From Treponema sp. (GTDB lineage Bacteria > Spirochaetota > Spirochaetia > Treponematales > Breznakiellaceae), in NCBI GenBank assembly GCA_031290325.1, contig JAITNU010000221.1, forward strand, positions 1-15,546: a DNA stretch of 15,546 bases. Reading direction: 5' to 3'. Position numbers and translations under genes: made by a program. Each line of letters opens with the position of its first letter. Position 1 is the stretch's first letter. Below are positions 1-6,850 of the stretch, piece after piece. Below the pieces are notes generated by a model. That model worked only from the letters and a program-made list of their open reading frames with translations, made no database searches and was not told the DNA's origin.

Positions 1-312
1 AAATTAATGCAGAAGTTTCTGATTAACGAGGGATTTGACGTGGAAAGCTTTAGTACCTGGGCAGATGCTGATATGGCAATCAACAGCCAGCACATCGCCC
101 TGGTTATCACCGGATTAACTCTGGCCGATATAAGTGGGGAAGCGTTCATACAAAGGCTGCTCAATTCATATACCGGGCCTATTATTATTATGAGTGCAAG
201 CGTCAACCCCGATGAAGAGGCTACCTTCCGTGCCCGGGGGATACAAGCCACTATCCCTAAATCAGGGGCATGGAAGTTAGCATTGCAGCCATACCTTGCA
301 CGCCTCCGATAG
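1..312 (+). CDS. Receiver-like (REC) domain protein, 5' end outside window, phospho-acceptor Asp replaced
   Basis: The frame is open to the left edge, so the N-terminus, including the acidic pair that opens a receiver domain, is missing; the ATG at 7 is probably internal. What remains resembles the second half or more of a response-regulator receiver fold. There is a helix ending in EGFDV, a beta strand ALVITGL, a DISGEAF loop like the usual D-M-S/P-G-x-E, strand PIIIMSAS with the conserved Ser/Thr, and IPKSG with the conserved Lys (residue 85 from the ATG at 7). Where the phosphorylated Asp should stand, the frame has Gly36 (codon GGA, two base changes from an Asp codon). The protein stops right after the last receiver helix, so it is either receiver-only or a larger protein ending in this domain. 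It is convergent with the next gene. Fold call is fairly sure; partner and role unknown. Confidence 0.6.
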   Translation, partial: KLMQKFLINEGFDVESFSTWADADMAINSQHIALVITGLTLADISGEAFIQRLLNSYTGPIIIMSASVNPDEEATFRARGIQATIPKSGAWKLALQPYLARLR

Positions 313-327
313 TACCTTATTTAAAAC

Positions 328-345
328 CCGCCCTCCGAGGAGGGC
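328..345 (-). terminator. Rho-independent terminator of the fusA-ATPase operon
   Basis: A perfect inverted repeat, GCCCTCC (330-336) and GGAGGGC (339-345), sits directly after the TAG stop (346-348) of the leftward ATPase gene. On the minus strand the hairpin is followed by GGG and then TTTT AAAT, a short U-tract. On the plus strand no T-run follows, so it probably serves only the leftward operon and not the receiver gene that converges on it. Confidence 0.65.
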
Positions 346-1050
346 CTACCCTTCCAGGATCAGCAGTGTTTTGGGGTCCAAACGCAGGGCCACGGTATCG
401 GGGTTATAACGGTCCCGGTCCCTGGATACCGAAAGTTCAATGTAATTCGGTTTCGGCGTCAAGACCACGACCACATCCACCATATCCAGATAATCCTTGA
501 TAAGGAGGGGGGTGTTTCGCTTGTCATACTGGGGCGCTTCACCCTTGACGTTTAAGCTATACCACACCGAAAGGCCCAGCTCCTGGGCGAATTCCTTCAC
601 CTTGGCAAGATGGTCGTGAGTGGTCAGGGAAAAATCAAACCCATCAACGATGAGGGCTTCGGCATTAAAGCCCCCCTCCACGATCATGGCCCTGAGACTT
701 CTGAGGATCTGGTCCCCGGTAACCCCCTCCTGATTGAAATTCATCAGGACCCGGTTTTTGACCAGCTCGTTTTTAATATCCCGGCTGTGTTCCAGGTTCT
801 TTGTCCTGATGAATTCATCAAAAATATTCTCATACCAGGCCAATACCTCATCGGTATGCTGGGTAAAGGATACGTGAATGACCTTTTTGGCCTGTAAAAG
901 TTTATCCAGCGCGATCTGAACCAGCACCGATGTCTTGCCGATCCCACTTTGGGAGGCGATGATCCCCAGCTCTCCCGCTTTAAGCCCTCCGTTGATGGCC
1001 TGCTCAAAGCTCCGGACCGGGCTGCGCTGTATAAGTTCCTGCTTAACCAT
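346..1050 (-). CDS. RecA/KaiC-like P-loop ATPase of unknown function, downstream of EF-G
   Basis: A 234-residue protein with a RecA-superfamily core. Residues 13-31 (RSFEQAINGGLKAGELGII) match the lead-in seen in KaiC, RadA and DnaB-type ATPases. The Walker A motif is SQSGIGKTS (33-41) and the Walker B strand is ALIVDGFDF (132-140). The C-terminal part (about 190-234) has strands ending in SVSRDRDRYNPDTVALRLDP, comparable to the last strands of DnaB/KaiC cores. There is no second ATPase domain, zinc finger, HTH or membrane segment. The start is fixed by AAGGAGA 5-6 nt upstream of the ATG. It begins 12 nt after the fusA stop, so the two are almost certainly co-transcribed. An accessory role in translation is only inference from that. 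It could equally be a regulatory KaiC-like protein. Confidence 0.8.
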   Translation of the reverse strand: MVKQELIQRSPVRSFEQAINGGLKAGELGIIASQSGIGKTSVLVQIALDKLLQAKKVIHVSFTQHTDEVLAWYENIFDEFIRTKNLEHSRDIKNELVKNRVLMNFNQEGVTGDQILRSLRAMIVEGGFNAEALIVDGFDFSLTTHDHLAKVKEFAQELGLSVWYSLNVKGEAPQYDKRNTPLLIKDYLDMVDVVVVLTPKPNYIELSVSRDRDRYNPDTVALRLDPKTLLILEG

Positions 1051-1062
1051 GATGTCTCCTTC

Positions 1063-3153
1063 TTATGAACGTTCTTTTTTCCGCTTTTCCTCATAGGCCT
1101 TCATAAGGGTCTCAGAAATACTTGCGGGAACCTTCCCGTATTTCTCGAATTCCATGGTAAACTCAGCCTTACCCTGGGTCAAGGACCGCAGCACCGTGGA
1201 ATAGCCGAACATTTCGCTTAAAGGCACCTCCGCTTCTACCCGGGAGAAGGTCCCGTCTTCAGTGGACGCGTTGATGATACCCCGACGCTGATTAATCGAA
1301 GCGTAGATATTCCCCTGGAATTCCGTAGGCCCCTCTACCACAACCTTCATAATAGGTTCCAGAATACAGGGTTTGGCCTTGGTATAGGCTTCCCGGAAGG
1401 CACCGATGGCAGCCAACTGGAAGGCGATATCCGAAGAGTCCACCGGGTGGGATTGGCCGTCGTTGATGACGCAGCGGATGTTGACAATGGGGAATCCGAT
1501 AAGACTGCCCCGTTTCACCGCTTCCTTAAAGCCCTTATCGCAGCTTGGGATGAAGTCCGAAGGGATGGCCCCGCCCTTGATGGTATCCACAAACTCGTAA
1601 TCTCCATCGGCAAAGGGTTCCAGGTAACCGGCGACCCTGCCGTACTGCCCGGAACCACCGGTCTGCTTCTTGTGGGTGTAGTTGAATTCCGCACGGGCGG
1701 TAATGGCCTCCCGATAGGCAACCTGGGGCATCCCCGTGTCCACCTCGCACTTATATTCCCGGTGCATCCGCTCAATATAGACTTCCAGGTGGAGTTCTCC
1801 CATCCCCTTGATGATAGTCTGGTTAGACTCAGAATCAACGTAGGTCTGGAAGGTGGGGTCCTCCTTGGTAAACCGGTTCAGGGCCTTGGCCATCTGGTCC
1901 GCAGACTTCTTGTCCTTGGGCGTAATAGCCAGGGAGATCACTGGTTCGGGGACGTACATGGAGGACATGGCGTAGTTAATGCCCCCCCCGCAGAAGGTAT
2001 CCCCGGAAGCGCACTCAATCCCGAAGAGGGCCACAATATCCCCCGGCACCCCCTCGTTGATATCTTCCATGCTGTCGGAGTGCATACGGACCAGGCGCCC
2101 TACCTTGAATTTCTTCCGTGCCCGGGTGTTTATCAACTCCTCACCCTTTTTAAGGGCACCCTGGTAGAGCCGCACATAGGTGAGCTGCCCGTACTGGCCA
2201 TCTTCCAGCTTAAAGCCCAAGGCAACGGTGGGGCTTTTTTCATCTGCAGAAAGCTCCTTCCGCTCCTCATTATGATCCAGGTCCAGGGCGTAGTTCTTCA
2301 CCTCCGTGGGATTGGGAAGGTAATAGTTCACCCCGTCCAGCAGGGGCTGGATACCCTTGTTCTTATAGGCTGAACCCACCATCACCGGCACAAATTTTTC
2401 TGCCAGCGTCCCCTTCCTGATAGCTGCCCTGATGAGGTCCGCGGAGAGCGCTTCCCCTCCCAGGTACTGCTCCGCAAGCTCGTCGGAAAACATGGAAACC
2501 GCGTCAAGCAGTTCATCCCGGTACTTTTCCGCATCCCCCTTGAGATGCCCGGGGATCTCCGCCTCACGAAGCTGGGTTCCCTGGTCGCCGTCAAAGTACA
2601 GTGCCTTCATGGTAACCAGGTCCACGATGCCCTCAAGCTTGTCCTCAAGACCAATAGGGAGCTGGATCAGCACCGCATTAAGGCCCAGCTTTTCCCGGAG
2701 CTGTATCCGCACCTTAAAGGGGTTAGCCCCGGTACGGTCACATTTATTGATAAAGGCAATCCGGGGCACATGGTAGCGTTTAAGCTGCCTATCCACCGTG
2801 ATAGACTGGGACTGAACCCCCCCCACCGCACAGAGCACGAGAATGGCCCCGTCCAGGACCCGTAGCGACCGTTCCACTTCAATGGTAAAATCCACATGGC
2901 CGGGGGTATCAATGAGGTTAATAGTATGATCCTTCCAGGTAACCTGGGTTGCGGCGGACTGGATCGTGATGCCCCGTTCCCGCTCAAGCTCCATGTGGTC
3001 CATGGTCGCCCCTACCCCGTCCTTACCCCGGACCTCATGGATAGCATGGATCTTATTACTATAAAACAGAATACGCTCTGAAAGGGTTGTTTTACCCGAA
3101 TCAATATGTGCGCTGATTCCAATATTTCGCATCTTGGTAACATCGATGCTCAT
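1063..3153 (-). CDS. fusA: Translation elongation factor G, spirochaete/mitochondrial type (spdEFG1-like)
   Basis: A 696-residue ribosomal translocase GTPase in the cytoplasm. The G motifs are all present: P-loop AHIDSGKT (15-22), GITI (61-64), DTPGH (82-86) and NKCD (136-139). Domains II-V follow, with GMGELHLEVY, the EYKCEVDTG segment, the domain IV KKQTGGSGQYGRV stretch and the C-terminal YGKVPASISE. The HIDSGKTT form and the lead-in MRNIGISAHID resemble mitochondrial EF-G1 and the spdEFG1 class known from spirochaetes, planctomycetes and delta-proteobacteria, in which a second EF-G (spdEFG2) handles recycling. The assignment to that class is by eye. There is no str operon around it; its only partner is the downstream P-loop ATPase. 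A GAGGGG about 13 nt upstream is too far for an ideal Shine-Dalgarno, and an AAAGAAAG lies nearer. Confidence 0.95.
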   Translation of the reverse strand: MSIDVTKMRNIGISAHIDSGKTTLSERILFYSNKIHAIHEVRGKDGVGATMDHMELERERGITIQSAATQVTWKDHTINLIDTPGHVDFTIEVERSLRVLDGAILVLCAVGGVQSQSITVDRQLKRYHVPRIAFINKCDRTGANPFKVRIQLREKLGLNAVLIQLPIGLEDKLEGIVDLVTMKALYFDGDQGTQLREAEIPGHLKGDAEKYRDELLDAVSMFSDELAEQYLGGEALSADLIRAAIRKGTLAEKFVPVMVGSAYKNKGIQPLLDGVNYYLPNPTEVKNYALDLDHNEERKELSADEKSPTVALGFKLEDGQYGQLTYVRLYQGALKKGEELINTRARKKFKVGRLVRMHSDSMEDINEGVPGDIVALFGIECASGDTFCGGGINYAMSSMYVPEPVISLAITPKDKKSADQMAKALNRFTKEDPTFQTYVDSESNQTIIKGMGELHLEVYIERMHREYKCEVDTGMPQVAYREAITARAEFNYTHKKQTGGSGQYGRVAGYLEPFADGDYEFVDTIKGGAIPSDFIPSCDKGFKEAVKRGSLIGFPIVNIRCVINDGQSHPVDSSDIAFQLAAIGAFREAYTKAKPCILEPIMKVVVEGPTEFQGNIYASINQRRGIINASTEDGTFSRVEAEVPLSEMFGYSTVLRSLTQGKAEFTMEFEKYGKVPASISETLMKAYEEKRKKERS

Positions 3154-3223
3154 CTTTCTTTATACCCCTCGTTCCAAAAATAAAGTCGTCTACTCAATGA
3201 TAAGAGACGCTTATATTTGTAAT

Positions 3224-3252
3224 AATATAGTAAGGTTTTCTAAAAATTGCAA
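3224..3252 (-). promoter_or_regulatory. Sigma-70-type promoter for fusA
   Basis: Reading the minus strand, TTGCAA (3252-3247) and TATATT (3229-3224) are separated by exactly 17 nt, about 70 nt upstream of the fusA ATG. Four of six and five of six bases match the consensus. This is the best-placed leftward promoter in the 219-nt divergent gap. Confidence 0.55.
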
Positions 3253-3274
3253 GAGGGGGGAAGCGCAGGAAGGT

Positions 3275-3302
3275 ATGACCCTATCCTATTATCTGCTATA
3301 AT
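3275..3302 (+). promoter_or_regulatory. Possible upstream promoter for the OmpA-like gene
   Basis: A perfect TATAAT (3297-3302) is preceded after 16 nt by ATGACC (3275-3280), a four of six match to TTGACA. It points toward the OmpA-like gene, which starts 70 nt further on. It may act in tandem with the promoter at 3305-3333. Confidence 0.4.
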
Positions 3303-3304
3303 AG

Positions 3305-3333
3305 TTTACGATACTCCCGGTATTTGGTATACT
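3305..3333 (+). promoter_or_regulatory. Possible proximal promoter for the OmpA-like gene
   Basis: TTTACG (3305-3310) and TATACT (3328-3333) are 17 nt apart. The latter ends about 40 nt before the ATG at 3373. This gives a short leader that contains the GGAAGG Shine-Dalgarno. Confidence 0.45.
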
Positions 3334-3372
3334 ATTCATGCTGGCTTCGTTCAGTATCATTAGGAAGGTAGT

Positions 3373-4305
3373 ATGGGATATAAAGTGGCGTCCAAGGATG
3401 ATGAGCTATTACAAGTAACGGCGGCCATTGTGGTGGTCATACTGGTGTGTATGGTCATGGCGTTGGCAATCAAGTGGTACGAAGGGCAGGTCTCCCCGCG
3501 AGGGCCGGTTTCATATCCTAAAGAAGTGGTGGTTCCTGTTAAGCCGGTACTCATCAATACCGACGTATCCGGTCCGGTCCTCAGTTTCAGTGCCCTGCCT
3601 GAATATTTCAGTCCTGATAATGACGGGGTGAATGATGAACTCATCATATCCCTCAGCGCGGTGGATGAGTCCTCGGTGGTATCATGGAGTTTTGAAATAC
3701 GGGAACCCCAGGCGCCCTATCCGGTCTTCTACCGTATCGAAGGCAGGGGCGGCCCGCCAGTACATACGGTCTGGAACGGACGTAGCGCCACGGGAGAACT
3801 GGTGCAGGCGGCCACGGATTATCCCTTTATCTTCAGGGCCGAAGATGCCCGGGGTAATGAAAGCATCCTGGAGGGCAAGATCGGGGTTGATGTCCTGGTT
3901 ATCCCTTCTGAAGACGGACTCAAAATCCAGGTTCCTTCTATTATTTTCCGGGCTGAAGAGGCGGACTTTATCGGACTGCCCCAAGAAACGGTGGAAAACA
4001 ACAACCGGGTCTTACGGCGTATCGCCGAAATTCTCAATAAATTCCGGGATTACCGGGTACGCATAGAGGGGCATGCCAACCGTACCCAGCAAGCCGGTGT
4101 GGAAGCGATCCAGGAAGAAGAAGGCGAATTACAGCCTCTGAGTGAAAAACGGGCACAGGCGGTGATAAACCGGCTGGTTGAGTTCGGTGTCAGTCGAAGC
4201 CGCATGACCGCGGTGGGTATGGGCGGTACGAAACCGGTTGTCGTGTATACAGATCGCGATAATATCTGGAAAAATCGAAGGGTAGAGTTTATTCTTATTA
4301 AATGA
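3373..4305 (+). CDS. Membrane-anchored protein with FlgD/gliding-type Ig-like region and OmpA peptidoglycan-binding domain
   Basis: 310 residues. A hydrophobic helix at 14-33 follows a short charged N-terminus. It contains ILVC, a poor lipobox, but the hydrophobic stretch continues past Cys27, so an uncleaved inner-membrane anchor is more likely. Residues 79-88 (FSPDNDGVND) are the calcium-type motif that opens FlgD-like or CHU_C-like Ig folds, here extending to about 155 with WNGRSATGE. Residues about 190-310 are an OmpA C-terminal domain with LSEKRA (256-261), VGMGGTKP and NRRVEF (301-306). The usual GHTD is GHAN (233-236), so the peptidoglycan-contacting Asp is Asn. GGAAGG lies 6 nt before the ATG. 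It is divergent from fusA. The likely role is tethering the cytoplasmic membrane or an envelope structure to peptidoglycan; the partner is unknown. Confidence 0.8.
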   Translation: MGYKVASKDDELLQVTAAIVVVILVCMVMALAIKWYEGQVSPRGPVSYPKEVVVPVKPVLINTDVSGPVLSFSALPEYFSPDNDGVNDELIISLSAVDESSVVSWSFEIREPQAPYPVFYRIEGRGGPPVHTVWNGRSATGELVQAATDYPFIFRAEDARGNESILEGKIGVDVLVIPSEDGLKIQVPSIIFRAEEADFIGLPQETVENNNRVLRRIAEILNKFRDYRVRIEGHANRTQQAGVEAIQEEEGELQPLSEKRAQAVINRLVEFGVSRSRMTAVGMGGTKPVVVYTDRDNIWKNRRVEFILIK

Positions 4306-4409
4306 GCGAACCCTATTATCGCATTAAGCAGGGTCCCAGGCAAGTCCCTCTAGCTAAAATCCTCACAGTTGATTATGATAACATGGTAAATCTTCAGGAA
4401 AGGCGGTAA
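4302..4409 (+). CDS. Candidate 35-residue ORF coupled between the OmpA-like gene and maf
   Basis: An ATG overlaps the OmpA-like stop codon as ATGA and opens a 35-codon frame (MSEPYYRIKQ... to ...NLQERR) that ends at TAA, 3 nt before the maf ATG. The frame fills the whole gap between the two genes exactly, a layout typical of translational coupling. The AGGAAAGGCGG that serves maf lies at its 3' end. The product is basic and polar with no membrane segment, and I do not recognise it. It may be chance, since a 36-codon open frame is not rare. The exact fit to the gap is the only argument in its favour. Confidence 0.3.
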   Translation: MSEPYYRIKQGPRQVPLAKILTVDYDNMVNLQERR

Positions 4410-4412
4410 AAA

Positions 4413-5009
4413 ATGGAACCTATCATCTTGGCTTCCGGTTCTTTAAGAAGACAGGAGTTTTTCAGGCTCCTTGATTTGCCCTTCAGTATCATGCCGGCAT
4501 TAATAGATGAAGTGTATGAAGAGGGCTTGAGTCCCCAGGAAATAGCCGAAGATCTGGCAGTCCGGAAGGTCAATAAGATTATCGATCTCCTTAAAAATCG
4601 GACACCGCCGTGGATTTGCGGCGCTGATACGATTATTTCGGTGGATGGGGATATCTTTGGAAAACCCCGGGAGCGGGATGAGGCCCATAGGATGCTCTTG
4701 ACTTTGCAAGACCGTTCCCACGATGTAGTAACGGCGGTGGCCCTCTTTAATGGCCGGGACAAGTCCATAGACTGCAGGTCCGTGAAGAGTAGCGTATCCT
4801 TTACGGCGCTCTCGGAACCTGAAATCGAATGGTACCTCAATACCGGCGAATGGCAGGGGGTCGCGGGGGCCTATAAAATCCAGGGGCTCGCCGGTTGTTA
4901 CATATCGGGCATTGAAGGTTCTTATACTTCAATTGTGGGCTTGCCCATTCATGAGTTTTATGTCATGCTCAAGGATAATGGTTATCCCTACGGGGCATAT
5001 AACCACTAA
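4413..5009 (+). CDS. maf: Maf-family nucleoside triphosphate pyrophosphatase (YhdE-like dTTP/UTPase)
   Basis: 198 residues, normal length for Maf. It hydrolyses non-canonical or excess NTPs to NMP and pyrophosphate in the cytoplasm, and the family is linked to cell-division arrest. Visible motifs are ILASGSLRR (5-13), the phosphate-binding loop; ICGADTIISVDG with Asp72, the presumed catalytic base; FGKP with Lys84; GEWQGVAGAYKIQGLAG (145-161); and VGLPI (175-179). The GEWxGxAGAYxIQG form is that of the dTTP/UTP-specific subgroup rather than the m7GTP subgroup (YceF). The ribosome-binding site AGGAAAGG is upstream of the ATG. It precedes rpsB by 77 nt in the same direction. Confidence 0.92.
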   Translation: MEPIILASGSLRRQEFFRLLDLPFSIMPALIDEVYEEGLSPQEIAEDLAVRKVNKIIDLLKNRTPPWICGADTIISVDGDIFGKPRERDEAHRMLLTLQDRSHDVVTAVALFNGRDKSIDCRSVKSSVSFTALSEPEIEWYLNTGEWQGVAGAYKIQGLAGCYISGIEGSYTSIVGLPIHEFYVMLKDNGYPYGAYNH

Positions 5010-5044
5010 TTTCCGCCGCCTTTGGGTGGTGAGATACAGGGAAG

Positions 5045-5081
5045 GCGTTTCCGCCCCGGACCGGGGGGATAACGCGGGAGG
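5045..5081 (+). promoter_or_regulatory. GC-rich leader hairpin abutting the rpsB Shine-Dalgarno
   Basis: GCGTT (5045-5049) pairs with AACGC (5071-5075). Inside it, CC-G-CCCC pairs with GGGGGG around a GGACC loop, giving one extended hairpin that ends on the base before the GGGAGG Shine-Dalgarno (5076-5081). A second smaller pairing (CCGCC 5013-5017 with GGTGG 5025-5029) lies just upstream. The rpsB leader is known to be the target of S2 autoregulation in several bacteria. That this hairpin does the same here is inference. No sure promoter was found in the gap. Confidence 0.4.
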
Positions 5082-5086
5082 AAACT

Positions 5087-5974
5087 TTGGCTGTTGTTAC
5101 CATGAAAAGTCTGCTTGAATCAGGTGTGCATTTTGGCCACCAGGTCAAGCGTTGGGATCCGCGGATGAAAAAATACATCTTTGCGGAACGAAACGGAATC
5201 CACATTATCGATCTGCAGAAGACTATTCAGGCCATCAAAGATGCCTATGATGCAGTTCGCAAGATCACGGTGTCAGGTAAGACCGTCCTGTTTGTGGGCA
5301 CGAAGAAACAGGCCCAGCAGGCGATCCAGAAAGAGGCTGAACGATGCGGTATGTTCTTTGTGAACAACCGCTGGCTCGGCGGTATGCTGACCAACTTTGT
5401 TACCATAAAAAAATCCCTTCTCCGGCTTAAAAAACTGGAAAAGATGGAGGTGGACGGCACCTTTGAGAACCTGACCAAGAAAGAAATCGCGTCCCTTGGT
5501 AAGGAACGGGCAAAGCTCCAGAAAAACCTGGGGGGCATCAAGGAAATGAAAGAGCTGCCGGGAATACTCTTCATCATTGATACCCGGAAAGAGGCCATTG
5601 CCGTGGCGGAAGCCCAGCGGATGGGTATTCCCATTGTTGCCGTGGTGGATACCAACTGTAATCCCGATGGGATTAATTACCCCATCCCTGGCAATGACGA
5701 CGCAATCCGGGCGATCACCCTCTTTACCCAAATTGTGGCCAATGCGGTGGAAGAAGCGGACAACGAGGTGGGGATCAAGATCATCGAAAACCTGGGGGAT
5801 GAAGATGATGTCATGGAAGAGATCCTGACCGATGTGTCGATCAAAGAAGAGGATCAGGAAATTGATATCGAGGCCTATTCTTCCGAAACAGTGCCCCCGG
5901 TTCAAGAGGTGGAAGCGGCCGGGTCTGAGGACGAAGAACTGCCGGTGGATGTTGATCAGGTATACAAAGAATAA
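5087..5974 (+). CDS. rpsB: 30S ribosomal protein S2
   Basis: 295 residues, small-subunit protein. The S2 core is clear: LLESGVHFGHQVKRWDPRM, YIFAERNGIHIIDLQKT, VLFVGTKKQAQ, NNRWLGGMLTNF, PGILFIIDTRKEAIAVAEA and IPIVAVVDTNCNPDGINYPIPGNDDA. It is about 50 residues longer than E. coli S2; the extra C-terminal part (from about 226) is strongly acidic (GDEDDVMEEIL, SIKEEDQEIDIE, GSEDEELPVD). The start is TTG with GGGAGG 5 nt upstream. The next ATG (codon 6) lacks a good site, so TTG is chosen. It heads the translation part of the operon, and tsf follows after 13 nt. Confidence 0.96.
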   Translation: MAVVTMKSLLESGVHFGHQVKRWDPRMKKYIFAERNGIHIIDLQKTIQAIKDAYDAVRKITVSGKTVLFVGTKKQAQQAIQKEAERCGMFFVNNRWLGGMLTNFVTIKKSLLRLKKLEKMEVDGTFENLTKKEIASLGKERAKLQKNLGGIKEMKELPGILFIIDTRKEAIAVAEAQRMGIPIVAVVDTNCNPDGINYPIPGNDDAIRAITLFTQIVANAVEEADNEVGIKIIENLGDEDDVMEEILTDVSIKEEDQEIDIEAYSSETVPPVQEVEAAGSEDEELPVDVDQVYKE

Positions 5975-5987
5975 GGAGGACCCGTAC

Positions 5988-6836
5988 ATGGGAATCAGCG
6001 CAGCTGAGGTAAAACGGCTCCGGGAAAAGACCGGAGCGGGGATGATGGAATGTAAAAACGCCTTAACCGAGAGCGATGGCGATTTTGATAAGGCGGAAAA
6101 ACTGCTCAAGGAAAAGGGGCTTGCGGCAGTGGAAAAGCGGTCGGGTCGGGCAACCAACGAGGGCAAGGTTTTTGTCAAGATTGCAGGCAACACCGCAGTG
6201 CTGGTGGAACTGGCTTCTGAAACCGACTTTGTGGCGCGGAACCCCGAGTTCATTGCCCTGGGCGGAGTCATTGTTGACCGGGCTCTGGAAAAGGGCTACA
6301 CCGAGTCGAATGAGGAACTGGCGGGGCTGGTTACCGATTTGGCCACCAAGATCCGGGAAAACATGAGCCTCAAACGGGTCATTGTTGTCAAGGCCGATGC
6401 CAACGAGTACCTGAGCCGGTATATTCACGGCGATGGAAACATCGGGGTAGTGGTCAAGCTCGGGGCAGATAAGCCGGAGGTGTTCAGCCAGGAAACAGTC
6501 CAGGCATTTGCCTTCACCCTGGCCCTCCACATCGCGGCCTTTAACCCCCTGGCCCTGGACCGGAGTAAGATAGCCCCTGAGTTCCTGAAGGAACAGGAAG
6601 AAATCTTCCGCAAACAGATGGAAGGGGATGAGAGCCTCCAGGATAAGCCTGCCAAGGTGCTCGACAGTATCCTCAAAGGCAAGGTGACCAAATACCTTAA
6701 GGAGATCTGTCTTGTGGACCAGGGGTACGTGAAGGATGAAAAGCTTACCGTTACCCAGGCCCTGGCAGAGTGTGGGAAACAGGTGGGAGCCTCCTTGACG
6801 ATCAACGACTATGTGTACTTAAAAGTCGGGCAATAA
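5988..6836 (+). CDS. tsf: Elongation factor Ts
   Basis: 282 residues; the guanine-nucleotide exchange factor for EF-Tu. The N-terminal UBA-like helix domain is MGISAAEVKRLREKTGAGMM. The EF-Tu-contacting motif is SETDFVARN (77-85). The two core subdomains follow, with YIHGDGNIGVVV, LHIAAFNP and the C-terminal CLVDQGYVKDEKLTV. The frame is open further upstream, to about 5832 inside rpsB, but GGAGGA 8 nt before the ATG at 5988 and the family's usual N-terminus fix this start. It is co-transcribed with rpsB, as in most bacteria. Confidence 0.96.
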   Translation: MGISAAEVKRLREKTGAGMMECKNALTESDGDFDKAEKLLKEKGLAAVEKRSGRATNEGKVFVKIAGNTAVLVELASETDFVARNPEFIALGGVIVDRALEKGYTESNEELAGLVTDLATKIRENMSLKRVIVVKADANEYLSRYIHGDGNIGVVVKLGADKPEVFSQETVQAFAFTLALHIAAFNPLALDRSKIAPEFLKEQEEIFRKQMEGDESLQDKPAKVLDSILKGKVTKYLKEICLVDQGYVKDEKLTVTQALAECGKQVGASLTINDYVYLKVGQ

Positions 6837-6850
6837 AGAGGGAGACGGGT

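Noticed and set aside
1447..2373. A 308-codon open frame on the plus strand
   Set aside because: It lies wholly antisense to fusA; the translation has no domain pattern and there is no ribosome-binding site. GC-rich third positions in the real gene keep this frame open.
4974..5003. GATAAT and TATAAC hexamers at the end of maf as an rpsB promoter
   Set aside because: Neither has an acceptable -35 hexamer at 16-18 nt, so I did not call a promoter.
5273..6271. A 332-codon open frame on the minus strand
   Set aside because: It crosses rpsB, the rpsB-tsf gap and tsf in antisense. Its sequence is Phe/His-rich shadow coding, and both sense genes are certain.
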